Of a DNA stretch of 64,000 nt, positions 13,801-25,449 are shown one piece after another. Under the pieces are notes generated by a model. That model was given only the letters and a program-made list of their open reading frames with translations, was not told where the DNA came from and searched no databases. Each line of letters starts with the position of its first letter. Positions within the stretch are counted from its first letter, which is position 1. This DNA comes from Owenia fusiformis (lineage: Eukaryota; Annelida; Polychaeta; Sabellida; Oweniidae). The stretch lies in assembly GCA_903813345.2 (NCBI GenBank), contig CAIIXF020000004.1:10796196-10860195 (forward strand). Direction: 5' to 3'. Position numbers and translations under genes: made by a program.

Positions 13801-15939
13801 ATACAAATATTTCAGATTTCTGAAACGATGAAAACATCTGTTTGCTCAAATTGCATCACCCCGTGGTGTGCCTTACCCCGCGCGTTTAACTATTACGCTT
13901 AAGTTGGTACGTATCCTGTACTGCACGTGGTTTAGTGAAAATCTTACCTCGAGTTTTGCCTGTGCGCCATCTATAACATGTTCACCAGGCCAGTTAAATA
14001 TGGCCTCTTGTACTCTAAATTCTCCAGGTAGGTTTCCATGGTAAAACACCAATAGATGCTTCTTTGGAATGTTAATACGAACTGAAATGAAGAAATAAAG
14101 AATGTTAAGCGCATTAAAAATATGCACATATTTTGTGCTATTTTTGGTTAATATTACTTCGAAATGGCGCCATTACTTCAGTTACCCTTACTAATTGCTT
14201 GACGTTTTTCATCGATTTTGATACTTAAAATTATTATCAAATGAGTTCATTTCTACCATTTTGATAATTCGTAGATGCTTGTATGGAAATTACTCGTGTC
14301 TGATACCACACACTATGTTTCGAATGAATAGGAAAGTATTTATATGAGAAATTAGCTGACTTACTGACCTGCATTCCCAATGTTCTCCAATGTAGTTCGT
14401 CGTAAATGTTTATTTGCATTCAACAGAAATAACTGAGAAAGACTGTCATCTAATACAGCGGACTCTGTTGTTATTTCTATAGGTGATTGGTTCTGGCCGC
14501 CGCATGATGGATAATTCTCGTTCCAGTTTGAGGGACCTGCGAAACAAATATTTTTCTTCACTCGTTTTGACTCCATTTAACAAGTTTGGAAGCGAGATTT
14601 CGGACCGTTGGTTGATGTTACTTGATGTTCCTTGATTTTAACAACAAATACATACTGTTCCAATATTATAATGTTCAGGAAATGACAATAATTGTTCATG
14701 GTAGAGTTTTGAAGTTCCTTTCCTTTTATCATTTTCAACATATGTTGTTATCACTTTATGGCCTAGTCACATAGCCCGGCCGATGAGGTTACGATGAGCC
14801 AGCGATGCAATTTTCACCGAACTCGGCCGAACACCGGCCGGACACCGGTCGGACATCCGTGGCGTTTGTTGCTTAAAACCGCATCGGTGGTAACTCGGTG
14901 AAATTTTTACTTCAGAGCCGATGTGGGACAGAGCATCGGCCGGTCACTGTTCAAAGCCCGTTAACAACCCGGCCGGCGATCGCACGGTGTCCTGTTACCT
15001 GCTCGGGTACCGGCCGTATTCCTGCCGATGTCCGGCCGACCTCCGGGCGTTAGTTGCTGCCACATCGGCAGAAAAAACTACCATTTCGAGACAGACTCCG
15101 TACGGTCACCGGCCGGTGTTCGGTCGGTCGCCTGAAGATGTCCGGACGGAGTCCGTTCACGTCACCGAGCTCTGCTTCCGATGAGGAGAGCTCGGTGGCA
15201 CAAAAAAAATCCACCGAGCTCTACCGATGCCGGACATCGGCCGGGCTATGTGACTAGGCCATTAGCATAGCTGTCATGTAATTATTAAAGTGTTGTGTCT
15301 ATAATGATTTCCAAATGATGTTTGGGGTGGGGGTTCATTTGACAGACAGCATCTTATGACTTACCAGATGGTGAGCTTGGATCGTAATTCCAATCTGAAA
15401 ATGAATGCAAACATTATATGACATATTATTATATATATAAAAGATATTTAATGTAATGCAAAATATCAATAACTTGATATTTGTTAAAGCCAGACCGTTC
15501 CAGACTACAACCGAAATAGATGACGCATTGGGAGTTAATGTAAGAGCAAGACTGTTCCAGACTACATCCATAATAGAGAGCGCATGCGCATGCATTTAGA
15601 GTGGACTTAAATGTGAAAGCCAGACCGTTCCAGACTATATACCCAGAATAGAAGACAATTGGTTGGCGAAAACCGTATGATTTACGATCATTCGGCTTGG
15701 ACTGTTTTTATTACTCAACTTACAATGATTCATTATATGTTTACAATAAAATACCATATTCTGTTATTTGGAAAAATAATTTATCTACACCATTTTTGTT
15801 GCATCATTGTAAACGAGCAGAGACAAGTTTTGTGTTTGTAGTTCTAGTACACAAAAAGTTAAACTTAAAGTCTAAAGAAACGGCAAACATTACCTTGTCC
15901 ATATGCTAGGACGGGTAGCAGCAGCGTGAAGACCAACAT
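1641..15939 (-). CDS. Secreted acatalytic carbonic-anhydrase-like protein with two VWA domains (multi-exon)
   Basis: Spliced in frame from exons 15949-15894 (ATG at 15939), 15394-15365, 14536-14369, 14081-13948, 13231-13136, 12210-12155, 11296-11200, 10874-10727, 9331-9196, 8788-8642, 6819-6704, 6480-6411, 6316-6099, 5732-5508, 4297-4123, 3055-2856, about 2603-2511, 2061-1917 and perhaps 1827-1641; about 828 residues. The signal peptide is MLVFTLLLPVLAYGQ. Residues ~16-258 form an alpha-carbonic-anhydrase-like domain (WNY near the start, GGQNQSPIEI, YQYMGSFSSPSCDE, RPVQSLNER). The zinc ligands are replaced: IFNW stands for HFHW and LQIVAW for LHLVHW, so hydratase activity is not expected. VWA1 (~259-465) has an intact MIDAS: DQSCS, a Thr in KTRTFWAL and SDG. 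A Thr/Pro-rich linker (~470-505) precedes VWA2 (~505-766; DTTQS, GTRTDKAL, ATDG). Exons 12210 and 2603 have alternative acceptors, and the last exon is weak. Probably an extracellular matrix or shell-type protein (inference). Confidence 0.85.
4690..5178. repeat. GC-rich intronic repeat with hairpins, MITE-like
   Basis: This is a GC-rich island inside an AT-rich intron of the minus-strand gene. CCAGTCACATT near 4692 returns inverted as AATGTGACTGG near 5176. Inside, GGCGAGCGTAG (4761-4771) pairs perfectly with CTACGCTCGCC (4777-4787), and phrases such as CGCCGTAGAAAT recur. No coding character is visible. A non-autonomous DNA element is likely, but its ends are uncertain. Confidence 0.4.
8408..8549. 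repeat. Short inverted-repeat element, same family as 62784-62964
   Basis: The left arm (TGGTTTATAATTACTGGTCG...) and right arm (...CCCTCCCAGTGAATAACC) are imperfect inverted copies of about 40 bp. The right arm and the core phrases (CAATATGATATTTTCCCTCG-like) match the element at 62784-62964. It sits in an intron of the CA-like/VWA gene and is probably a MITE. Confidence 0.55.
11340..11975. repeat. Intronic minisatellite, ~83 bp unit, with CRE octamers
   Basis: About seven diverged head-to-tail units read roughly: TTCTTTTGATATGACGTCAT, then TATATCCATGATTACAACAA, then CTGAT..GGATATCTTAACTC and TAAAGTCCATTG. The palindrome TGACGTCA is perfect in five units (11545, 11619, 11693, 11839, 11913). 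The array fills most of the intron between the exons at 12155 and 11296 in the carbonic-anhydrase part of the gene. Confidence 0.8.
13256..13425. repeat. Three-copy tandem repeat, ~60 bp unit
   Basis: The phrase AAAAACAACATGTCGAAAA, followed by ATTACGTTNNATACAATAT, occurs three times in a row with small changes. It is intronic in the CA-like/VWA gene, just above the exon at 13231, with no coding content. Confidence 0.65.
13667..13695. repeat. Perfect 14-bp-arm hairpin
   Basis: AGCGGGCATATATA (13667-13680) and TATATATGCCCGCT (13682-13695) pair perfectly around a single base. The surrounding ~190 bp is more GC-rich than the rest of the intron and may be a small mobile element. Confidence 0.5.
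14759..15261. mobile_element. GC-rich MITE with perfect terminal inverted repeats and TTA target duplication
   Basis: The ends TGGCCTAGTCACATAGCCCG... and their reverse complement are identical for about 27 bp, and the insertion is flanked by TTA at 14756-14758 and 15262-15264. The 503 bp interior is GC-rich, full of CGGCCGGACATCGG-type repeats, and encodes no transposase. A 3 bp TWA-type duplication is typical of PIF/Harbinger elements, so a Harbinger-mobilised MITE is the best guess. It sits in an intron of the CA-like/VWA gene between the exons at 15365 and 14536. Confidence 0.85.
15486..15650. repeat. Three-copy tandem repeat (CCAGACCGTTCCAGACTACA)
   Basis: The phrase AAAGCCAGACCGTTCCAGACTA appears at about 15485, 15548 and 15615, each followed by an AATAGA motif about 20 bp on, giving a period near 65 bp. 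It is intronic and non-coding. Confidence 0.65.
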
Positions 15940-16398
15940 CCTTTAGGTCCTAAAAGAGAAAATGATAGTGCCCAATGCTAATAGAAAATAGAAAACGCTT
16001 TTGAGACATGTCGACTACAATCGAATTCGAACCTCATGTACAATACGTTTCTGAACAAGAAAAACGTCACCTTCTAAAATTTATTGAAACTCTTTCCATT
16101 TTTAACTTACAGTTTATGTTTTGTTATCGAAATAATTTTGATTAGGTTGAAATGGAAAAAATGCATCACAGTGCCACTCGATCGACAAATGTAAACAAGC
16201 TGTTTTATGAATTCGTTAACTTGTTTACATAGTTGTTGGCCTAAACAATTTAGATTCTGAGCATGTATTTTTCTACATTACAGTTAATAAATAGAATACA
16301 ACATATTAATATCAAAACTAACAGAATTCGCATTTTTTAAATTTAAATGTATGCTTAACACTACTGTGAATATGAAAAAAATGTTTTTATCTACTTAC

Positions 16399-16436
16399 CA
16401 AGAGTTGGGCCTGAGGTTCCAAGTAGGCGATTGTGA
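16399..16436 (-). other. 5' UTR exon of the CA-like/VWA gene
   Basis: On the minus strand CCCAACTCTTG is followed by GTAAG (donor at 16398). The next exon begins after TTCTCTTTTAG at 15950 and carries the ATG ten bases in. The upper end is set by the TATA box about 30 bp above and is approximate. Confidence 0.5.
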
Positions 16437-16459
16437 ATGCTTGATACCAAGATACACGG

Positions 16460-16472
16460 ACCATATATAGTA
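16460..16472 (-). promoter_or_regulatory. TATA box of the CA-like/VWA gene
   Basis: The minus-strand sequence GTACTATATATGG lies about 30 bp upstream of the inferred 5' UTR exon, the right distance for a TATA-driven start. No initiator or other element could be assigned. Confidence 0.5.
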
Positions 16473-16479
16473 CTCCGCT

Positions 16480-19400
16480 ACTGAACTTAAAGTCGGGTTG
16501 ATGCTAATTACTTATTTATTTCAAATAAACAACATTCGTTTCATATCATCGAGTCTTGAATTATGCATTACTAAACAAATAGGAAGGCAGGACATCTCAT
16601 GCATAAGCTACACGCCAATCGGTATAAACTTAATGTATGCTCTTTAGTTTATGAACGGGTAAATGGGTAGGGGAGCTCTAATGACCCATCTCTTGGCGAG
16701 GTGTGTGTTAGCTCATGAAATATTTGTTTATACTTCTAGAAAACGAGTTAATGATTTAGTAAGGAAATACAATCCCATTCGGGTTAGAAATGAGTCAGAT
16801 ATATGATAGATTATTGATTCAAAAATGTTTCTCGAGTTGTACTTTAAATTTTGCATATATCAATGAAGTTTTAGCTTGCTAGAATAGTTCAGGCAGTCGA
16901 TGTCTCCAGTTTTACCTGTCTACGTTCAGATAGACTTTCTTCAGTGAAACCAGCAAATTCAAATGCTATTAAGACCAACAAAAAGGTTTCGGATCTGCAG
17001 ATAACCATAATGCAAGTCCGTCGAAGTATGTGGGACCGTAGGACGTAGAAGTATGTGGGACCGTAGAACGAAAAAGCGTTCATCTTGAGTGGTATTTTCT
17101 GTCTGATAGATAGGTTTTACTGTATGTGTATCTATGAGACATCGTACGATTTTAACCATCCATTTGTGATAATAAATAGATTCATTTAATTTCAATTTAA
17201 TCTCATCTTCACAATGTTAATTTAAAACGCATTAAAACAATAAGTAGGAATGCTAAATATTTTAATGGGCCTCATTTCATTAGTTTGATTTGCTTCAATG
17301 GTAATTTAATTCACAGCCGTAAAGTTAATACTTTTTAAGCTCATCGTGTGCTGTATTGATGATACAGTGATGATCAAACGGGAATATCAAACTTAATTGT
17401 TATACAATGTTATTTTAATTGCATATTAAAATAATGACAAATAATAACCGCATAACAGATATTAAGGGTACTTAAAAAGAATTTACAATTTTGCTAAGTA
17501 GACATAAAACAATATCAGTGTCAATAAATCCAGGTATAACAGGGAACATTAATGCTGGAATATTTTAATTAATTTTCATTTCATTATGTGATATTGTTTT
17601 TACATCATAGTATGATCAATAGCAAGTCCCTGGTGTCCTAGTATGTATCACAATGTATGTAGCTCTTTGTAACGTTCTATGGAACAAAATCCGAACTGTG
17701 CTGACTCGAAGTAGTAATTTCATGGTTATCTTTAATAGGACTTTAACTGACCATCATAATTATAAAACAACGATTTCTTGTAGATTTCCTGCAATAAACC
17801 CTGAAAAAATATATTTAAGTATAGTAATAGCTCACTTAAGTACAAATTATCTTAAATTACCTGAGTGGTTTCGTCCTTGTGTCGTCGATTTATCATTCAC
17901 GATACATCAGATTTGTCTTTTTAATTCATCATCATATTCATTTCAAAGGTGCTGTTTCAATTGACATTATTTTACATTGTACATTACTTCGAACCTATAT
18001 GTTATTATTTATCTCGACGACCTACTACAGGCATCCTAGACGTCCACTTACTCTGTCGTCAGTTCTGATCTCGCTGACCACGTTCATCACAATCGAACCA
18101 CGTTCTTCCATCGTGAATTAAGTCTTGAGTCGCGAATCTCCGGTTCCTCTCCTCCAGACATATTTCTCCACCCAAGCGCATCGAGTTTCCACATCACGAA
18201 CCACACAACTTAGCGAAGTCGGAATTGACGACCGCATGTTGGTTAGAGTTGGTTTAACACCTCAATCTAGCTCAATCTCGGAATCAAATCAAGAAGAGTC
18301 GACTGTTAATTTACACTACCCTCTAAGAATTTGGCAATCTGAAGCTTTCATTTTGCGGCGTGTAAAATCCTGTCATTGAACTGTTGAACTTTTATTTTTC
18401 CTTTATTACATGTACATTACTTCGGAATCTCTGGTTTTGATGATTATATTCAAATCACCAACGATAAACAAGCTTTATGAAGCTATTCAGAAAGATAATT
18501 TGTTTATTGAATCAAACATGAATAATACATTTAACAAGGCAAATATGAAATATTAAACCACTTTCACAACACCTCTTTTCATTCAGACATTCGCAACAGT
18601 CATACCCAAAAGCTCTGGTATATATAAAAACATATTATTTTCAAATTGAATCACGTCCAAGTTTGGATTTACCTCATTTAAATTTTTTGCATATATATAA
18701 TATTTGATTGCTTGTGATAGCCTATTTATCAAAATGTTTACATTATTTACAGGTCTTCCGAACACCATATCATGGGCATTAAAATCAAGATTTACATTAC
18801 ATAATTTCTCTAAGTTCTCTTAAAGATACTTCCTATTGCTGAATGTTTGAAGGGAAAGTTATATAGGGCATCGGCAAGGTTATATGTATACATGTTAATA
18901 CTTTGCTTGACATAGAAAGACGGCTTTGGAAAATGAGTTTCGTAATTGTATCAGAAAAAATGAACTATTTGTTAATATTTGCTAAAGTTGCTTGCGCGTC
19001 ATGAATGCATAACATAGCTAAATAATTTATCCTGGAATCTTTGGGATATAATTGCCCTGCGTATTATATTGCTCACAGAGCGACATCCATTGAAATTCAC
19101 ATTTTCGTTCACGAGTCAATACATGTTCTTCTTTTGGCGCTTTTATCTCAAAGATTTATGATTTTACTATGTTGTATAATCATGCTGAGACGCCCTGTAA
19201 TATCAATATGACCATTGGGAAATGTGAATTGACCTGTACTGACATCTCCAATGAGGGTTGTAGCAACACGCGTGAGCAAAAATAAGGGATGGCACAAGTC
19301 AAGTCAAAACGCATCATAGAGGCTACTGAATAATTCCAAGTTCTCGCAGGCGTTCAGGCAAATGGAGTTATGTCATGAAGCGACAACAAAACATTTTGGT

Positions 19401-20415
19401 GATATCGTTCTGTCCCCATTATTAAACTCCATATGTGGTGCATCGAGTTAAATAAAATACGTTTAAGCAAAAGGTCAATTGCGGATGGCCAATTAGCTGA
19501 TATCAGCGTTTAAACATTAGTTTTTTATGAATGTCAAAGCATTTAGTTTCTATAAAACGTTGATGCACCGACATATTGTGTTCTTTATGTTCTCCTCGAC
19601 TCTTTTTATAGTTCATAATATTATTGAGGAAACAGAAAATATTGGCCTTTTAAAAGGTTCTGTCATAAAATGTAAATGTCGCAGGGACCAAATGGATATG
19701 GATTGTATCTGAAGACAAAACAGCTCTTCGCACGTTTTGATTTGTCATGTACTTCTAAACTAATTAAAACAGTGATAAAAACTGTGTCTACAAAGCAAGT
19801 AAAGCTTATTTAGTTAAAGAGAGAATTAGATCTATCGAGCAGGCTAAACAAACAATTGTTTCAATTTTAAAATATTTTTGGCTCGTGTCTTTCCTTGTCA
19901 TGTCAATTTTCTAAAAATCGCAAACGTGCAAACTTTATTCCAGGAAAACTAAAGAATTTTACAATAATGTATTATTTTTCTCTAAAAGTGGTTACCATTC
20001 TTATTATTTGGAAAATTTTAAACATTTTTCGCCCATTTTTGCACTTTGAATCATTAATAACTTGACCATTATAACATATTGTGAATCTTTTTTTGGGAGA
20101 TATTGTATTTATATTTAAGGATATTGTAAGAAATATTAGTGTATTGTACAATTGGTACAATACACTATTTGTAGGTCAATTATGCATGTTGCTTGTAATT
20201 CTGTCACCCCCTATAGATCAGATTCTGCCATTAACTATTAGTGATGATGTATTATATTACAGTACTATTATATATTATTATATTATATTATAATTATTAA
20301 ACTATACATTGTAAAGCTGTATTTTCTCATCTCTAAAACGCCAGTATTACTTTATAAAATAGAGATATTACTAGTACTGTAGTTCATCCTAACTAGTGTA
20401 CGGTGAATACATTTG
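16480..20415. other. Intergenic region without a recognised gene
   Basis: Several open frames of 60-103 codons occur (for example 17653-17964 and 18125-18379, plus strand), but none shows a known domain, a consistent splice context or a paralogue in the window. The stretch 18030-18340 is somewhat richer in GC and could be an old mobile-element or gene fragment. A perfect palindrome (GTATTGTACAATTGGTACAA...) lies at about 20138-20162. Confidence 0.4.
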
Positions 20416-20418
20416 TTA

Positions 20419-20973
20419 AGCTACGTTCACACCAACGGCGCTTTGATGGCTCTTAAAAAGCGGCTTGTAAAGCGGCACCAAAGCGTAACAAAGCTTGATT
20501 AAAGCGTCGGGGTCGTAATAGGTCGTAGAAAAACGTGGAGTATAGCGGGATATTCGGCAAGAGCGCCAAACATTTTTAAAGCTACGTTCACACCAACGGC
20601 GAATGCCACGCTTTGAATCGGCGATCAGAGCGCCGTCATTTTTGTTTACTTTTCCAAAAATATAAGTAATGTTACGCTCAGATAAGCTCTGATACGCTCT
20701 GATTTCCCGACTTGTTACGGTTCCTCACGCTATGATCCCGCTTCGACCAGGCTTTGTTACGCTTAAAATTAAGCTTTGATAAGCTTTGGTAAGCATTATT
20801 ACGCTTTGATGCGATTATGACGCTTTAATCAGGCTCTGATACGATTGCCAAGCTCTGTTGTGCATTTTCGAGATTTGGCGTTAAAAAGCTTGAGAGTCCT
20901 TCATGAAAGCGTAACAAAGAGTGTCAAATATTGATGAAAGCGCCATCAAAGCGCCGTCGGTGTAAACGTAGCT
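20419..20973. mobile_element. MITE with AGCTACGTT termini and TTA target duplication
   Basis: The left end AGCTACGTTCACACCAACGG and the right end, whose reverse complement begins AGCTACGTTTACACCGACGG, match over about 35 bp. TTA flanks both sides (20416-20418, 20974-20976). The interior repeats AAGCTTTGATAAGCTT-like motifs, and the terminal phrase recurs internally at about 20580, suggesting partial duplication. No transposase is encoded. Like the element at 14759 it fits a Harbinger-type MITE. Confidence 0.8.
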
Positions 20974-21064
20974 TTAAATGATGACAAACAACAAGCGTTG
21001 TGGTACATACAGGCATATAAGAAAACCCGTTCACTGTAACTCAGTTCACCTAATCTTCTACGTC

Positions 21065-21350
21065 AAAATCCAGAAAAAAATACTCCAATGGAGTATAAAA
21101 TTGTCACCAGGATTCCGAAATGAGACGAATGTTAACTCGTGAAATCTCGGTAGATAAAGTAGGTCAGAAAATCTGGATTAATCCGAACAAGGGTCGGGAA
21201 TTTTCGTCATAAGAAGTAGATCAAAAATACTCCAATTGGAGTATAAAATTGTCACCAGGATTCCGAAATACGACGAATCGAATCGGCAAACTTCGGTACA
21301 ATAATGAAGTGCATAAAAACCGAAATGATCCGAACAACGTTCGGATAAAA
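21065..21350. repeat. Two-copy direct repeat, ~155 bp unit
   Basis: The block AATACTCCAATGGAGTATAA, then AATTGTCACCAGGATTCCGA, occurs at about 21080 and again at about 21228, followed each time by GACGAAT and CCGAACAA motifs. Non-coding. Confidence 0.6.
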
Positions 21351-21389
21351 TCGTGAAACAGGTGTCAGGGGCTTCCCCTCATCTTTCCC

Positions 21390-24230
21390 GACATGGTTCT
21401 AAAAGCCTTATATGGATCTGTCATGTGACATTCGAAATGACGTCCCTATATGGTTCGATGGGCCTTATATGGATCTTTCGAACACGTGGCCTATTACCAA
21501 ATCAAAATTTTACCTTGACCATTGGATGGGATTTCATAGAAAATATCCAAGAAAACATATTCTCGTGATCCTTAAATCACTTAAATTCGATCATTTTATC
21601 TTCACCATTTGATGGAATTTTATGAAAGAAGTTATGAAAACACATCATCATGTAAGGGTTTTCACCTAAATTAGCTCGTTTTATCTTGACCCTTCAATTG
21701 AATTTCATTGAAAAATGTTTCATGAAAAATATCATCATGTTATGATTTGTATTTAAATAAGATTGTTTCATCTAAATACTTGCTGGATAATATTTCATAA
21801 AAAATGCACTTTAAAAATATTTCAGGATTTGCCTTAATTTATCAATGTAATGTATGTTAAGTATTAGATTGACTCTCAAATAGGGTTCTATTTTAACTTT
21901 TTTATTGAAATTAATACTAGGCAGGACTCACTCTCTAAATAGGTAATAAAAATTCAAAAAAAATATGACAAGTCCAGAATCAAATGATTTGTCCAAAACC
22001 TCTTAAGATCCTATTATGTACCTATGCTAGATTGTACATTTTGATTCGCATTGATAATGTGTGTGTATGCAGCTCTATAAATAGCATATAAAGAACAGAA
22101 ATGTTAATCGATGGCTTAATTAATTGTGCATTTTCATGGACTAATACTTACAAGACATGCTGTTGTCATATACAAACTAGTGAGAAAAAAAGTACTCGAC
22201 TTCATTCAGTGCCAAATTCAGTTCATTACAGACACCTTTTTTAATATGATTCAAAGGATTTAATGTTCATCGTTCCAGTGATTCCACCGACTATATTCCA
22301 AGGGCACCCTCTCTCTCCCAAGAAAATACATGTATATAGTAAGATTAGCTTCATTTTAGGCAGCTGGACAAAAAACATTAAAAGTGATGTAAAATCCTAA
22401 AGAAAGAAGAGAAATCAGCGTCAAAATGGAAACTATCTAATTTCATATCTATTTCTGTCGTTTTTGATATAATGCCTAGGTCACCGCCGGTGCCGCCGAT
22501 GAGTAGTCATCTGCCGATTTCTAAATCGACCGTGCGCCGTTGACTGATCCCGATGTATTGATTTCGCCATGAGTATGGTCACATTAGTACAGGCACCGTA
22601 CGGCGCCCGCAATCAATTAAATCTGAAGGATATCACATGGGCATCGCAAGGCTACCTGCAAATGACCGTACGGCAACCGCCAGGACATCTGTCGATCTAC
22701 AGGACACCACGGAGCCTCTACAGCTATACATATACAAAGGCCGCTCCAGAATTTCTAATAAAAATGCTGTATCTTTTGCTTAAGAATAGGAAATCACTTG
22801 AAATGTTTACACAATTTACATAATTCATATGGCTATACAGCAGGATATTTCCAGAATGATTAAAACATTTGTAATGAATTAGTAAAATGGTTTAAGAGAT
22901 AAATGGCATCAAATACCAACACTACAAACATTATTAAAACCAGGCTATAAATTGCATTTCCCAATTGGTTTGTCTGTCAGCAATTATTTCACTTGTGTTT
23001 TACATGCTGTTAACTAATGGAATACAGATATCTATACCATCAGTCTATTGTATTATGTAGCATAGCAACCATGGAATACGAAGGTCATTCAATAAATGCT
23101 CGATTTTACAAATGCTCTCAATTCCATGTTTACGAAGGAATTGATTAGAAGTTTTCATGGACCGAACTCGATGTGTATGACTATGGAATACTTGGCCTCT
23201 GTAATCACACTTTATGTCGGAATCACAAATCACACTTTTCCTATCCCATGATAGGGGAACTTGGTCCAGGATTTGAGCTCATATTGACATCATAACTCAT
23301 ATTGAAAATCCAAATAACTAAATCCAACTGTACAATCCCATTTGAGGTAAACTCATCAAAAATACTCAAAATATTGTCCTTCGGCATTAATACACTACAT
23401 TAATACACTCTGGTATCTATCCATCCGCTGTTTGTATACACCTTTTCAATTCTAGTGAGGTGGCAACAGCATCTTGATTTCAACAAATGTTCTTAAATAT
23501 GAGACACTCGTATCCTCCTCTATAGGGCCGGTCCAAAGTCCGAACAGGGGTGCAAACAAAGTCCAGAAGGGCATTATCTGGGAAGTATGGTGAATGCCCT
23601 AATATCCTTCTGTCCTAATACCTACATATTTAACTTGTTGCTGATGATATTGTAGATCATGCCAGATTTTTGACATGACGTGTTGTCTGAGGCAAACATG
23701 ATTGAATCTTTGGCTCTATTTGGTCGCTTTTTTCTGAATTGCTTTACGTTGTTGAACTGAAAGCAATTTGTGTGTTTATCACTTGTCTTATGTATCATAC
23801 AGGGTTCGTGTTTTCTCTATCAAACAGGATTTATAAAGGTTTCACACTTATGAGAAGAGGATATTAAAGAAATGTTTATGAGACTTCTCCGTGGTATTTT
23901 TTCTTTATTCATTTTTGTTTTGAATTTTTACACTATAACATAAACTAACTACTCAATATGCAACTTTTCACCACGTAGAATTTTAAAATATTCCATTTTT
24001 ATAATGGAGCTCAATGGGAAAAACTACATAATTTTTATTTTTTAAATTTTTTTTATCAGTTTTATTATATTAAACTTAATTATCAATTAAACACTACTTG
24101 TGATGACATCTCGCGAAAACATTGTGTTGTCTATATTAGATTGAGTTGTATTTTATCATATTTTATTGTTTTGCATTTTATCATAATACATTCTTTTGTA
24201 TACCATTGTATTGTATTGTAATGTTTAACT
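21390..24230. other. Intergenic region with degenerate repeats
   Basis: 21480-21760 holds three diverged units of about 100 bp built around TTTTATCTTGACC and GAATTTCAT. A GC-rich patch at 22470-22740 (CCGTACGGCGCCCGC, ACCGTACGGCAACCGC) resembles other MITE interiors here but has no clear ends. Nothing else is recognised. Confidence 0.4.
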
Positions 24231-24233
24231 ATA

Positions 24234-25156
24234 CAGTGCGTATAAAAAACGCAGCAGCTTGTTATCTTGGAAAAGCACAAAACTAGTGATAACAGCATTG
24301 ATTTCATTCAATGCACCATAAAGCCGTGTGTCTCCTCTTTACAATGATATATCATTCATTGATATTTGGTCATAGTTGGGCGAGTAATCATTCCATTTAA
24401 TTTGCAAAGTGGGCCAAAACATTAAACCAATGCTGACTGGCTTTTTGGTACATTAAATTAAAAGGATACAAATTACTCCTCTTTGCAATGGAATATCATT
24501 CATTCACAGGGAGTCATCTATGGTCAAATAATCATTAATTTTGCAAAGTGGGGTAAAATTCAGCTCGGACACAAGTTTAAAACATTGCAAAAGTCAGTAC
24601 AAGGGGCATGGGGGCTATTGGAAGAAGGTGTGACAGGTATGGCATAGACAGTAAAGTGTTCATACTCCTACTCTTGCAAAAATACATCCTATACCCCTCC
24701 AAATTGCCACCACTTCCTCGCACATAAAGATGCGCTCATCTGTCCAATGTCATGCATGGTTCAGCCCTGAATCATGTGTGGGTTAAAGCAAATAAAAGCA
24801 GCCCATGGGCAAATCTTTCTCGAGGTTTTGCAATATCTGTTGGAGGAATTGTGAGCACAGATGCTCCTGAGATAGCTCCAAAAAAAGTCACAACAATTCA
24901 AGTCAGGGGAACTTCCATTGGCACTTAGCCCTTGCACTGATTTTTTCAATATCTAAAACTTGGTGCAGAGCCGATTTTGACCCACTGTGCAAATGGAAGG
25001 ATTTCTAACCCAACCATTACCACGTGTGAATGAATGACATATCATTGCAAAGAAGAGAGACATGGCTTTATGGTACATTAAATGAAATAGATGTAGTCAC
25101 CACTAGTTTTGTGATTTTACGAGATAACTACTTGTTGCGATTTTTGATACGTCCTG
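24234..25156 (-). mobile_element. Decayed TA-target transposon with DDE-transposase remnant
   Basis: Ends CAGTGCGTATAAAAAACGCA and (reverse complement of the right end) CAGGACGTATCAAAAATCGC match imperfectly for about 55 bp, with TA on both sides (24232-24233, 25157-25158). On the minus strand around 24925-24850 the fragment SPDLNCCDFFWSYLRS resembles the third catalytic block of Tc1/mariner/IS630 transposases (SPDLNP.DFF..YLK). The rest is broken by stops and shifts, so it is inactive. Confidence 0.65.
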
Positions 25157-25185
25157 TATTATACTGTACTGTGGTCACTATAAAA

Positions 25186-25443
25186 TATGAAGGCATGTGT
25201 TAATTTCCTTGCTTTTTTTCAGGAAAGTATCATTACATTGTCTTCTTTTAGTATATCTGGTAAGAGGTCAATGGGAACGCCAGGAAATTCTGATATTTCA
25301 CACTTTCTATTTTTCCAAGTTGTCTTTCAAAGTTTCCAGACAACACAGGAGATACCATTGATCTGTTTCCAGGTTTACTAAAAGTAGACAATGTAATGAT
25401 ACTTTCCTGATAAAAAGCAAGGAGATATACACATGCCTTCATA
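25186..25443. repeat. Fold-back repeat with ~80 bp arms
   Basis: TATGAAGGCATGTGT...CAGGAAAGTATCATTACATT (25186-25265) returns inverted at 25365-25443 with few changes. Both strands therefore carry near-mirror open frames starting MKACVNFLAFFQESIITL or MKACVYLLAFYQESIITL. These frames are a consequence of the palindrome, not evidence of a gene. Confidence 0.7.
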
Positions 25444-25449
25444 CTTAAT

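Noticed and set aside
17653-18379. Three plus-strand open frames of 80-103 codons as a small gene
   Set aside because: No domain, no consistent splice sites and no second copy; AT-rich chance frames explain them.
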